Shown here in pieces: positions 1 to 5,861 of a DNA stretch of 5,861 nt. The first letter of the stretch is position 1, and every line of letters starts with the position of its first letter. Position numbers and translations under genes: made by a program. A model generated the notes under the pieces. It made no database searches. It saw only the letters and a program-made list of their open reading frames with translations, and had not been told where the DNA came from. This stretch comes from an uncultured Polaromonas sp. (GTDB lineage: Bacteria > Pseudomonadota > Gammaproteobacteria > Burkholderiales > Burkholderiaceae). The DNA lies in NCBI GenBank assembly GCA_946479075.1, contig CAMLDT010000214.1, forward strand, positions 1 to 5,861, written 5' to 3'.

Positions 1-451
1 CCACGTCTTCCACCAGGTGAATGCCGCTGTCGAGCTGGCCCATGGTGCCTTCGACTTCGGGGTGGCCCTTGTGGCCGATCATGATGAACTCGTAGCCTTC
101 CTTGTTGAGCTTGGCCACTTCCACATGCACCTTGGTCACCAGCGGGCAGGTGGCGTCGAAGATGCGAAAGCCGCGGCGCTCGGCCTCGCGCTCGGTGGCC
201 TTGCTGACGCCGTGGGCGCTGAACACCAGGGTGGCGCCGGGCGGTACATCGTCCAGGTCTTCGATGAAGATCGCACCCTTGTCCTTGAGCTCATTGACGA
301 CATAGGTGTTGTGCACGATTTCATGGCGCACATAAATCGGTGCGCCGAACTTGCCAATGGCGCGTTCAACAATTTCAATCGCACGGTCCACCCCCGCGCA
401 AAAGCCGCGCGGCTCGGCAAGAATGATTTCCTGCGGGAAGGTTTTATCCAT
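1..451 (-). CDS. ispH: 4-hydroxy-3-methylbut-2-enyl diphosphate reductase (IspH/LytB), N-terminal part
   Basis: IspH is the last enzyme of the MEP isoprenoid pathway: a cytosolic [4Fe-4S] enzyme that reduces HMBPP to IPP and DMAPP. The visible 150 residues begin [20 protein letters not shown] and match the E. coli protein closely from memory. Seen here are the first cluster cysteine (C18, in [11 protein letters not shown]), the substrate histidines H47 (EIVHN) and H80 (SAHG), the second cluster cysteine C102 ([11 protein letters not shown]), and H130/E132 in [11 protein letters not shown]. The third cluster cysteine and the rest of the usual 310-325 residues lie beyond position 1, so the gene is cut by the window edge and is not a pseudogene on present evidence. 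The ATG shares one base with the stop of fkpB (TGATG), which implies co-transcription and probable translational coupling. No other start is needed because the family motif begins about 14 residues in. Confidence 0.97.
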   Translation of the reverse strand, partial: MDKTFPQEIILAEPRGFCAGVDRAIEIVERAIGKFGAPIYVRHEIVHNTYVVNELKDKGAIFIEDLDDVPPGATLVFSAHGVSKATEREAERRGFRIFDATCPLVTKVHVEVAKLNKEGYEFIMIGHKGHPEVEGTMGQLDSGIHLVEDV

Positions 452-924
452 CAAAGCACCCCGATCAGCTGCACCTCAAACACCACCGGCTGCCCCGCCA
501 GTGGGTGGTTGAAGTCGAACTGCACCGCGTCACCGTCGGACCTGACCTGCTGCACGGCCCCGGCGTACTGGCCCATGCCGTCCGGCGTCGGAAACTGCAC
601 CACGTCACCCACGCTGTATTTCTCGTGGGGATCGCCGAGCTCGTTGAGCAGCTTGCGCGCCACCCATTGCAACAGATCGGGGTTGCGCTCGCCAAAGGCC
701 TCGCCGGCCGGCAACTCGAAACGGGTGCGCGTGCCTTCCGGCAAGCCCAGCAGCCGCTGCTCGATGGCCGGTGACAGCTCTCCCGTGCCCAGGCTCAAGG
801 TGGCGGGTTTGCCGTCAAAGGTATTGATGATGTCGGCCCCGTCCGGGCCTGCCATGCGGTAATGCAGGGTCAAAAATGAGCCTGGCTGGACAAGGGCGGG
901 GGCAGAGGTTTCCACGGGGGACAT
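451..924 (-). CDS. fkpB: FKBP-type peptidyl-prolyl cis-trans isomerase, FkpB/SlpA family
   Basis: This 157-residue protein is predicted to be a cytoplasmic FKBP-fold prolyl isomerase with a chaperone insert, as in E. coli FkpB (149 aa) and SlyD. Visible signatures are the first FKBP strand ([13 protein letters not shown], residues 12-24), the block [19 protein letters not shown] (43-61), [13 protein letters not shown] (75-87) leading into the insert-in-flap domain (about 80-130), and the SlpA/SlyD hallmark DFNHPLAGQ (137-145). No signal peptide or His-rich SlyD tail is present, which favours FkpB over SlyD. The gene directly precedes ispH with a one-base overlap; fkpB-ispH adjacency is also known in E. 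coli. The ATG at 924 places the FKBP core where expected, but the ribosome-binding site before it is weak (GAAAG about 5 nt upstream). Isomerase activity and client proteins are inferred from family only. Confidence 0.95.
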   Translation of the reverse strand: MSPVETSAPALVQPGSFLTLHYRMAGPDGADIINTFDGKPATLSLGTGELSPAIEQRLLGLPEGTRTRFELPAGEAFGERNPDLLQWVARKLLNELGDPHEKYSVGDVVQFPTPDGMGQYAGAVQQVRSDGDAVQFDFNHPLAGQPVVFEVQLIGVL

Positions 925-973
925 AAAAACTTTCGGGCGACAGGCCGTTTCAGGCTGTTTGTAAACTGCCTCT

Positions 974-1003
974 ATTGTAGAAACTGCTGCCCCGGACCGG
1001 AAA
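974..1003 (-). promoter_or_regulatory. Candidate sigma-70 promoter for fkpB-ispH
   Basis: On the minus strand a -10-like TACAAT (979 to 974, five of six consensus bases) follows a weak -35-like TTTCCG (1003 to 998) with an 18-bp spacer. Transcription would start near 967, giving a leader of roughly 43 nt before the fkpB ATG. The position between divergent genes fits. The -35 is poor, so the call rests mainly on the -10 and the context. Confidence 0.4.
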
Positions 1004-1070
1004 GCCTGCTGCCTTTAGCCCTGATACTGTCCTGTCACCGCTTTTTCGCGCCCCGCTGCCGAGAGGACCC

Positions 1071-1748
1071 ATGCTGCTCAAAGACCTGCCTGAAGATGCC
1101 CGCCCCCGCGAAAAGCTGCTGGCCCGCGGCGCCGGGGCGCTGGGTGATGCCGAATTGCTGGCTTTGCTGCTCCGCACCGGCATGCCCGGCAAAAACGCGC
1201 TGCAGATGGGCCAGGAATTGCTGGATGTTTTTGGCGGCGTGGCCGGCCTGCTGCACACCACCGCCGATGACCTGAAGCGCATCAAGGGCCTGGGTGGCCC
1301 GGCCAAACGCGCCGAACTGGTGGCAGTGCTGGAGCTGGCACGCCGCGCCTTGTCGGCGCAATTGAAAGAAAAGCCGCTGTTCGCCACGCCGCAGGCCGTG
1401 CGCGATTATTTGCAGTTGCAGCTCGGCAGCCGGCCGCACGAAATTTTTGCGGTGCTGTTTCTCGACAGCCAGCACCGGTTGATTGCGCTGGAGGAATTGT
1501 TCCGCGGCACGCTGACACAAACCAGCGTCTACCCGCGCGAAGTGGTGGTGCGCGCACTGGCTCTGCAGGCGGCCAGCGTGGTGCTGGCGCACAACCACCC
1601 GAGCGGCGAAGCCAGGCCCTCGCGCGCCGACGAGGCGCTGACGCAAACCCTCAAGGCCGCGCTGGCGCTGGTCGATGTGCGTGTGCTCGATCATTTTGTG
1701 GTGACCCGCACGCAGGCGGTGTCCATGGCTGAACTTGGATTGCTCTGA
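1071..1748 (+). CDS. radC: RadC-family JAMM/MPN+ domain protein
   Basis: This 225-residue protein has the full RadC architecture and usual length. The N-terminal region opens with [19 protein letters not shown] and includes a helix-hairpin-helix-like segment ([13 protein letters not shown], 71-83). The C-terminal half is an MPN+/JAMM metalloprotease-like domain with a candidate catalytic glutamate in EELFRGT (141-147) and the zinc motif HNHPSG (174-179), followed by S184 and D187. All JAMM ligands (H174, H176, D187) are therefore present. The radC name came from a reported E. coli DNA-repair phenotype later attributed to another gene; the real role is unsettled, so repair should not be assumed. 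The ATG at 1071 is supported by a Shine-Dalgarno-like GAGAGGA at 1061-1067. The gene is divergent from fkpB and lies 4 bp before an Smr gene, which suggests co-transcription. I found no convincing plus-strand promoter in the 146-bp spacer. Confidence 0.97.
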   Translation: MLLKDLPEDARPREKLLARGAGALGDAELLALLLRTGMPGKNALQMGQELLDVFGGVAGLLHTTADDLKRIKGLGGPAKRAELVAVLELARRALSAQLKEKPLFATPQAVRDYLQLQLGSRPHEIFAVLFLDSQHRLIALEELFRGTLTQTSVYPREVVVRALALQAASVVLAHNHPSGEARPSRADEALTQTLKAALALVDVRVLDHFVVTRTQAVSMAELGLL

Positions 1749-1752
1749 CCCC

Positions 1753-2415
1753 ATGCCCGCCCGGACACCCGCCATCAAGGACCTCAAGGACCTGAAAGCC
1801 GTCAAGCGCGAGATTGAAACGCGGGCACGGCAGGAGGCCGAACTCAAGGCCGCGCGCGCCGCCGCGGCAGCCAGGGCCAAAGCCGAAAAGGAGCTGTTTT
1901 CACGCGCCATTGGCCCGGTCAAGGCCCTGCCCGCCAAACACCAGCCGGGCCAGCGCGCCAGCCTGCCGGTGGCGCAGGCCGCGCCGATTCCGGTGCAGCA
2001 GCAGCGCGACGAACTGGCCGTGATGCGGGAGGCGATCTCCGATGAGTTCGATGTCGAGACACTGCTGGACACCGACGAGGCGCTGAGCTTTCGCCGTCCC
2101 GGCATGGGACCGGACGTGGTGCGCAAGCTGCGCCGCGGCGGCTGGAGCATCCAGCGCCAGCTCGACCTGCACGGCCTGCGCCGCGAAGACGCGCGCGATG
2201 CGCTGTCGGTTTTTATCCGCGAGGCGCACAAGGCCGGCCTGCGCTGCGTGCGTGTGGTGCACGGCAAAGGCCTGGGTTCTCCCGGCAAGACGCCGGTGCT
2301 CAAGGGCCGGGTACAAAGCTGGCTGATCCAGAAGGCAGAAGTCATCGCCTTCGTGCAGGCGCGCCCGGCCGAAGGCGGCGCCGGCGCGCTGGTGGTGCTG
2401 CTGGCGCAGAGCTGA
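1753..2415 (+). CDS. Smr-domain protein (putative DNA/RNA-binding nuclease)
   Basis: From the ATG at 1753 this is a 220-residue protein. Its N-terminal third (about 8-50) is rich in Lys, Glu, Arg and Ala and looks like a charged helix or coiled coil. A Pro/Gln-containing linker follows, then a region LDTDEALSFRRPGMGPDVVRKLRRG (about 105-129) typical of proteobacterial Smr proteins. The C-terminal Smr domain (about 136-218) shows LDLHGLRREDA (137-147), VVHGKG (168-173) and GGAGALVVLL (208-217), the three family landmarks. Smr domains, first noted at the C terminus of MutS2, bind nucleic acid and in several cases nick DNA or cleave RNA; the substrate here is unknown. A TTG at 1735, inside the end of radC, would add six residues, but the ATG four bases after the radC stop is more natural. 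The ribosome-binding site is weak (GGAT about 12 nt upstream), consistent with coupling to radC translation. Confidence 0.93.
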   Translation: MPARTPAIKDLKDLKAVKREIETRARQEAELKAARAAAAARAKAEKELFSRAIGPVKALPAKHQPGQRASLPVAQAAPIPVQQQRDELAVMREAISDEFDVETLLDTDEALSFRRPGMGPDVVRKLRRGGWSIQRQLDLHGLRREDARDALSVFIREAHKAGLRCVRVVHGKGLGSPGKTPVLKGRVQSWLIQKAEVIAFVQARPAEGGAGALVVLLAQS

Positions 2416-2423
2416 GCCTTTGA

Positions 2424-2447
2424 TCGCTATCGATTCGCTATCGATTC
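2424..2447 (+). repeat. 11-bp tandem duplication
   Basis: TCGCTATCGAT occurs twice in perfect tandem (2424-2434 and 2435-2445), and two further bases continue the pattern. It starts nine bases after the Smr gene stop and overlaps the left edge of the large palindrome. It may be a slippage product at the edge of that element. Confidence 0.85.
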
Positions 2448-2604
2448 AGGAGCTGCTCACGCCCGCCGTATAAGGGCTGGAGGCCGATTTGATTCGTAAA
2501 ACAGTGCTTGACGCGCCTTGGCGGGAGGCGTTGATGCGATTTTATAAGCCAAAAGTGCCTCCAGCCCCCGTCCTGCTTGCGTGAGTAGCTCCTGAAAGAA
2601 TAGC
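2437..2604. repeat. 168-bp imperfect palindrome, REP-like element
   Basis: Two arms face each other around a centre between 2520 and 2521. The outer 39-bp arms (2446-2484 and 2557-2595) pair at 31 of 39 positions without any gap. The first nine bases (TCAGGAGCT) and the last eleven (GGGCTGGAGGC) are perfect. Pairing extends outward through GCTAT/ATAGC (2437-2441, 2600-2604) and patchily inward (TTTG, TAAAA). Around the centre, ACGC-GCC-TT-GGC...GCGT (2511-2531) can form a small stem. The arms resemble a dispersed intergenic repeat that I recall from Comamonadaceae genomes, so this is probably two inverted copies of such a unit. It lies between convergent genes and could serve as a bidirectional RNA 3' stem, but it has no strong U-tract. 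No ORF is carried, so it is not a complete insertion sequence. Confidence 0.8.
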
Positions 2605-2616
2605 AAAAACCACCGT

Positions 2617-2642
2617 GGCTTCGACAGGCTCAGCCCGAACGG
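2617..2642 (+). repeat. Dispersed 26-bp repeat, copy 1
   Basis: GGCTTCGACAGGCTCAGCCC plus GAACGG. It matches the copy at 3234-3259 at 25 of 26 bases in the same orientation, and the copy at 3187-3212 in inverted orientation. Repeats of this type are common between genes in many beta- and alphaproteobacteria and often give spurious translations such as RAEPVEA. The function is unknown. Confidence 0.85.
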
Positions 2643-2643
2643 A

Positions 2644-2700
2644 GGGGGGATTGGGCCGGTGGGGGCTGGACCGGAGGGGGGTTGGTTGGAGGGGGCCGGG
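2644..2700 (+). other. G-rich tract, possible G-quadruplex former
   Basis: Six runs of three or more G occur on the plus strand within 57 bases: 2644-2649, 2653-2655, 2661-2665, 2676-2681, 2691-2695 and 2698-2700, plus several GG pairs between them. Loop lengths are 3, 5, 10, 9 and 2, so a canonical short-loop quadruplex is not satisfied by four consecutive runs, but long-loop or two-tier forms are possible. The tract lies just past the globin stop. It would be C-rich in a globin transcript and G-rich in read-through RNA from the Smr gene. Confidence 0.6.
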
Positions 2701-2744
2701 CCTGCAAGACTGAGCGAAAACCCCGCCGCGCACGCACAGCGAGC

Positions 2745-3161
2745 TCAGGCCGGCGTGTTGCGCATCCAGTCGGCGGTCTGGAAAAACGAGGTGCGCAGGC
2801 GCGCGCGCAGTTCTTCGTCCACCCCGGTTTCGCCCATGGCCTGATCCATACACGCCAGCCACTGGTCGCGCTCCAGAATGCCGATGGCAAACGGCATGTG
2901 GCGCGCCCGCAGGCGCGGATGGCCGAACTGCTCGGTGTAATGCTGCGGGCCGCCCATCCAGCCGCACAGAAACCAGAACAGGCGTTGCCGCGCATTGTCC
3001 AGCGTGCTGCCGTGGGCGGCGCGCAAGGCGGCGTAGCCGGGCTCGATGTCCATCAGGTCGTAAAACCGGTCCACCAGCGCCTTGACGCGTTCTTCGCCGC
3101 CTATCCACTCGAAAGGCGTGGCAAAGGGTGGGTTGCCCGGCGGTTTTTCTTCGATTTGCAT
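2745..3161 (-). CDS. Group II truncated haemoglobin (TrHbO-like)
   Basis: This 138-residue protein is a single-domain 2-over-2 globin that would bind haem and O2, NO or related ligands in the cytoplasm. Visible group II marks are the B10 tyrosine (Y34 in DRFYDLM), the GWMGGPQHYTEQFGHPRLR block (67-85), the proximal F8 histidine H88 in RARHMPF, and the G8 tryptophan W101 in ERDQW, 13 residues after it as in Mycobacterium tuberculosis TrHbO. The CD1 position seems to fall near H50 (LRAAHG) rather than Phe or Tyr, although the alignment has a small insertion there. The ATG at 3161 is the only reasonable start: upstream in the same frame lie the dispersed repeats and then the out-of-frame end of the permease gene. 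The ribosome-binding site is weak. The gene follows the permease gene by 115 bp on the same strand; a functional link is not evident. Physiological role (O2 supply, NO or peroxide defence) is inference. Confidence 0.94.
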   Translation of the reverse strand: MQIEEKPPGNPPFATPFEWIGGEERVKALVDRFYDLMDIEPGYAALRAAHGSTLDNARQRLFWFLCGWMGGPQHYTEQFGHPRLRARHMPFAIGILERDQWLACMDQAMGETGVDEELRARLRTSFFQTADWMRNTPA

Positions 3162-3186
3162 GATTGACTGCGGTGAATCTTTCTTT

Positions 3187-3212
3187 CCGTTCGCCCTGAG
3201 CCTGTCGAAGGG
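3187..3212 (-). repeat. Dispersed 26-bp repeat, copy 2 (inverted)
   Basis: Begins CCGTTCGCCCTGAGCCTGTC on the plus strand. It is the inverted counterpart of copy 3, with 21 of 26 bases complementary and a 21-base spacer. It ends 25 bases before the globin start codon as read on the minus strand. Confidence 0.85.
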
Positions 3213-3233
3213 TGCTCCCGTGTGGCTCAGAAA

Positions 3234-3259
3234 GGCTTCGACAAGCTCAGCCCGAACGG
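3234..3259 (+). repeat. Dispersed 26-bp repeat, copy 3
   Basis: GGCTTCGACAAGCTCAGCCC plus GAACGG, differing from copy 1 at one base. Together with copy 2 it makes an inverted pair (3187-3259) centred at 3223 that could fold into a long stem in RNA from either strand. The pair starts 17 bases after the permease stop and fills most of the gap to the globin gene. It could stabilise the 3' end of the permease mRNA or reduce read-through, but there is no U-tract, so I do not call it an intrinsic terminator. Confidence 0.85.
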
Positions 3260-3276
3260 TGTGAGTGTTGCTGCGT

Positions 3277-5823
3277 TTATTGCGCCCTGCGCAAGGTCTC
3301 CACCACCGGCGTGTTGAGCACCGCCCGCAGTCCCCACCAGCCAGCCGCCAGCGCCAGCGCTGCGCCGGCCAGGCTGCCCAGCACGGGCACGGTCCAGGAA
3401 CCGGTCCAGCTGAAGTCGAACACAAATTTGGCCAGGCCCCAGCCCACCGCCAGCGCCACAACCGACGCCAGAAAACCCGCCAGCAAACCGACACCGGCGA
3501 GTTCGGCGCGCTGCACCTGGCGCAGCAGCGAAGCACGCGCACCGACGGCACGCATGATGGCGAACTCTTTGGCGCGTTCTTCCCGCGTGGCGGTGATGGC
3601 GGAAAACAGCACGACAAGGCCGGCCGCCAGGGTGAAGCCGAACAAAAATTCAACCGCGCGTATCACCTGGTCCAGCACGCGCTGCACCTGCGCGATGGTG
3701 CTGCTCATGTCCACGTTGGTGATGTTGGGAAACGCCTTCACCAGCGCGTTGTCAAAACTCGGCGCCACCGGCTGCCCGGCCACCGGCGCCACCCGCTCGG
3801 GCGCGCGGAAGGCGCTGATATAGGACACCGGCACATCGGTCAGTTCAGCCACCGGATACATCGCGAAAAAGTTGACGCGCATCGAGCCCCAGTCCACCTT
3901 GCGCAGGCTGGTGATCTTTGCCACCTTGAGCTGGCCGCCGATGTCAAAACTCAGGGCGTCGCCCAGCTTCAGGCCCAGCGTGCCGGCAATGCCATCTTCC
4001 AGGCTGATCGCGTCTTTTTCGTCAGGCGTCCAGCGCCCGGCAGTGACCTGGTTGTGCGAGGGCATGTCGCTCGCATGGGACAGGTTGAATTCGCGGTCCA
4101 CCAGACGTTTGGCGCGATCATCTTCAAAGTTGTCGGGCGTGATCGGCTTGCCGTTGACCGCCACCAGCCGGCCGCGAATCATCGGGTACCAGTCGAACTT
4201 GCTGACGCCGCCGTCGCGCAGGGCCTTCTGGAAAGCCTCACCCTGCTCCGGCTGCACGTTGATGACAAAACGGTTGGGCGCATCGGGCGGCGTGGCATTG
4301 CGCCAGCTGCTGATCAGGTCGGTGCGCAGCAGCACCAGCAGCATCAGCGCCAGAAGCCCGACAGCCAGCGCGCTGACCTGCACCACGGCATAGGCCGGAC
4401 GGGCCGACAGCTGGCGCGTGGCCAGCACCAGCCAGCGTGGCGCCGTGGCCTCGTTGACACTGGCGCGCAGCAGGCGCACCGCCAGGTAGCTGCTGGCGGC
4501 AAACACCGCCACCGCACCGGCAAAACCGCCGACGGCAATGAGGCCGAGCTTCAGATCGCTGCTGGCCGCCACCAGCAAGGCCGCAAAACCGAGCACACCC
4601 ACCAGCAGCACCGCCAGCGAAGCCGGCCGCAGGTTGCCCACGTCGCGGCGGATCACACGCAGCGGTGGCACCGACGCGAGCTGCAGCACGGGCGGCAAAC
4701 CGAAGGCCAGCAGCAAGGTCAGCCCCATGCCCATGCCGAAAGCCACCGGCCAGAAAGTTGCAGCCGGCAGCACGGTTTCGACCAGGCCGGCCAGCAGCAG
4801 CACAAAGCCGTAATGCACGCCATAACCCAGCAGCACCCCGAGAGCGCTGGCCAGCATGCCAGCCAGCACAAACTCAAAGGTGTAGGCCAGCGCAATCGTG
4901 CGTTGCGGCTGGCCCAACACGCGCAGCATGGCGCAGTCGTCCAGGTGCTTGGCCGCAAAACCACGCGCCACAATCGCCACCGCGACGGCGCTCAGCAGCG
5001 CCGCAAGCAGCGCCACCAGGTTGAGGAATTTTTCGGCGCGGTCCAGCGTCTGGCGCATCTCGGGGCTGCCGCTTTCCAGCGACTCCAGCCTGACGCCGCG
5101 CACCCCGGCCTTTTTGATTTCGTCCGTGGCCCACCGCACATAGGCCTTCACCGCGGCATCGCTGCCGGCGACGGCAAAGCGGTAGTTGGTGCGGCTGGCC
5201 GGCTGGATCAGTTTGGTGGCGTCCAGGTCGGCGCTGTTGACCATCACGCGCGGCGAGAAGTTGATGAAGCCAGCACCGCGGTCCGGCTCCTGCACGATGA
5301 CACGTGTGATCTTGAAGCTGGCGTCACCCATCAGCAGGGTCTGCCCCACACGCAGGCCCAGCGCATCCAGCAAGGAGGCATCGGCCCAGGCGGTGCCGGA
5401 CGCAGGGATGTCACGGGTCTCGGCGCCGGGGCCATCGACGCTGTCGGCCACCGTCATGCTGCCCCGCAAGGGGTAACCTTCGGGCACGGCCTTGAAGGCC
5501 ACCAGCTTGCTGGCGCCGCCATCGGCATCCAGCGCCCGGCCCATGGTCGGGAAGGTCACCGTCGAGATCGCCTGCAGGCCCAGGCTGCGTGCCCGGGCAA
5601 TAAAGGCCTCCGGCGTCACACCGTCGCTGCGCAGCACGGCGTCGCCGCCTATCAGCTGGCGGGCGTCGCGCTGCAGTCCGCCTTTGAGGCGATCCGCAAA
5701 AAAGCCCACCGCCGTCAAGGCCGCCACGGCCAGCGTCACCGCCACGATCAGCAGGCGCAGCTCGCCGGCGCGCAAGTCACGCAGCAGCGTGCGCCAGCCG
5801 AGTTTGAGAAAAAGGAGGTTCAT
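3277..5823 (-). CDS. ABC transporter permease, FtsX-like, YbbP family
   Basis: This 848-residue inner-membrane protein resembles E. coli YbbP (about 800 aa) in length and layout. An N-terminal membrane segment (about 22-42, after GWRTLLRDLRAGELRLL) is followed by a large periplasmic region (about 45-260). A first FtsX block comes next (about 266-390, with CAMLRVLGQPQ at 297-307), then membrane segments near 402-420, 427-450 and 477-499. A second periplasmic region (about 505-715) precedes the last FtsX block (722-842, with EFAIMRAVGAR at 753-763 and segments near 722-744, 773-796 and 811-832). Such permeases pair with a YbbA/LolD-type ATPase and are thought to act on envelope lipids or lipoproteins, by analogy with LolCE and MacB; the substrate is unknown. 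The ATPase is not in the window but could lie upstream beyond 5861. The reading frame stays open upstream of the ATG at 5823, and no clear ribosome-binding site precedes it, so translational coupling is possible. Confidence 0.9.
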   Translation of the reverse strand: MNLLFLKLGWRTLLRDLRAGELRLLIVAVTLAVAALTAVGFFADRLKGGLQRDARQLIGGDAVLRSDGVTPEAFIARARSLGLQAISTVTFPTMGRALDADGGASKLVAFKAVPEGYPLRGSMTVADSVDGPGAETRDIPASGTAWADASLLDALGLRVGQTLLMGDASFKITRVIVQEPDRGAGFINFSPRVMVNSADLDATKLIQPASRTNYRFAVAGSDAAVKAYVRWATDEIKKAGVRGVRLESLESGSPEMRQTLDRAEKFLNLVALLAALLSAVAVAIVARGFAAKHLDDCAMLRVLGQPQRTIALAYTFEFVLAGMLASALGVLLGYGVHYGFVLLLAGLVETVLPAATFWPVAFGMGMGLTLLLAFGLPPVLQLASVPPLRVIRRDVGNLRPASLAVLLVGVLGFAALLVAASSDLKLGLIAVGGFAGAVAVFAASSYLAVRLLRASVNEATAPRWLVLATRQLSARPAYAVVQVSALAVGLLALMLLVLLRTDLISSWRNATPPDAPNRFVINVQPEQGEAFQKALRDGGVSKFDWYPMIRGRLVAVNGKPITPDNFEDDRAKRLVDREFNLSHASDMPSHNQVTAGRWTPDEKDAISLEDGIAGTLGLKLGDALSFDIGGQLKVAKITSLRKVDWGSMRVNFFAMYPVAELTDVPVSYISAFRAPERVAPVAGQPVAPSFDNALVKAFPNITNVDMSSTIAQVQRVLDQVIRAVEFLFGFTLAAGLVVLFSAITATREERAKEFAIMRAVGARASLLRQVQRAELAGVGLLAGFLASVVALAVGWGLAKFVFDFSWTGSWTVPVLGSLAGAALALAAGWWGLRAVLNTPVVETLRRAQ

Positions 5824-5833
5824 GGATGGTGGA

Positions 5834-5855
5834 TTGCTCGTTGGTTGCTCGTCGG
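5834..5855 (+). repeat. Short tandem repeat upstream of the permease gene
   Basis: TTGCTCGTTGG (5834-5844) is followed directly by TTGCTCGTCGG (5845-5855), matching at 10 of 11 bases. It sits 11 bases upstream of the permease start. It may belong to the 3' end of an upstream gene rather than to a regulatory site. Confidence 0.6.
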
Positions 5856-5861
5856 CAGGCG

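Noticed and set aside
17..862. Long plus-strand open frame opposite ispH and fkpB
   Set aside because: It is antisense to two clearly recognisable genes, has no recognisable motif, and spans their boundary; long shadow frames are expected in GC-rich DNA.
1023..1028. GATACT as a -10 box for radC
   Set aside because: No -35-like hexamer lies at a proper distance, and it matches only four of six consensus positions.
1735..1752. TTG start for the Smr protein inside radC
   Set aside because: It adds only six residues without family support, and an ATG lies four bases after the radC stop.
1035..2345. 436-codon minus-strand frame opposite radC and the Smr gene
   Set aside because: The composition is Arg/Ser/Gln-rich shadow-like sequence with no domain, and both plus-strand genes have strong family motifs.
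2416..2744. A small gene, CRISPR array or insertion-sequence remnant in the convergent gap
   Set aside because: No frame shows a plausible protein or transposase fragment, and the repeats are palindromic or unique rather than regularly spaced direct repeats.
3168..3206. Minus-strand promoter for the globin using TCGACA within repeat copy 2 as the -35
   Set aside because: The -35 match is good, but the only AT-rich -10 candidates are 20 or more bases away and would start transcription almost at the ATG.
2745..3653. 302-codon minus-strand frame running from inside the permease gene to the globin stop
   Set aside because: Only the last 138 codons are a globin. The first part is the permease gene in the wrong frame and then the translated dispersed repeats (FDRLRANG), so it is not a fusion protein.
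5810..5818. AAAGGAGGT near the right end as a ribosome-binding site
   Set aside because: It lies on the plus strand inside the minus-strand permease gene, where it encodes part of MNLLFL, and no plus-strand gene follows; the nearby plus-strand ATG at 5822 starts a frame that cannot be assessed before the window ends.

Overview
The window reads as GC-rich chromosomal DNA of a betaproteobacterium, most likely a Comamonadaceae member (Rhodoferax/Polaromonas/Acidovorax type). The basis is the protein sequence style, the tight fkpB-ispH pair opposite radC, and intergenic repeats of a kind I associate with that family. The species assignment is inference; no rRNA or other marker is present.

Layout. 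Positions 1-924 (minus strand) hold a two-gene unit, fkpB followed by ispH. ispH runs off the left edge, so only its N-terminal half is visible. Positions 925-1070 are a divergent intergenic region with a plausible minus-strand promoter for fkpB. Positions 1071-2415 (plus strand) hold radC and, 4 bp later, a gene for an Smr-domain protein. Positions 2416-2744 separate convergent genes and contain no gene. They hold an 11-bp tandem duplication, a 168-bp imperfect palindrome, one copy of a short dispersed repeat, and a strikingly G-rich tract. Positions 2745-3161 (minus) encode a group II truncated haemoglobin. Positions 3162-3276 are nearly filled by two inverted copies of the same dispersed repeat. 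Positions 3277-5823 (minus) encode a large FtsX/YbbP-type ABC transporter permease. The last 38 bp probably contain the end of an upstream minus-strand gene, perhaps the partner ATPase, but this cannot be proved here.

Function. Most genes are conserved housekeeping or accessory genes: isoprenoid synthesis (IspH), a folding helper (FkpB), a JAMM-domain protein of uncertain role (RadC), a putative nuclease/nucleic-acid-binding Smr protein, an oxygen/NO-related globin, and an envelope-associated ABC permease. I see no coherent new multi-gene system, no CRISPR array, no transposase and no RNA gene. The noteworthy material is intergenic: the near-symmetric palindrome, the three dispersed repeats bracketing the globin gene, and the G-rich block between convergent genes.
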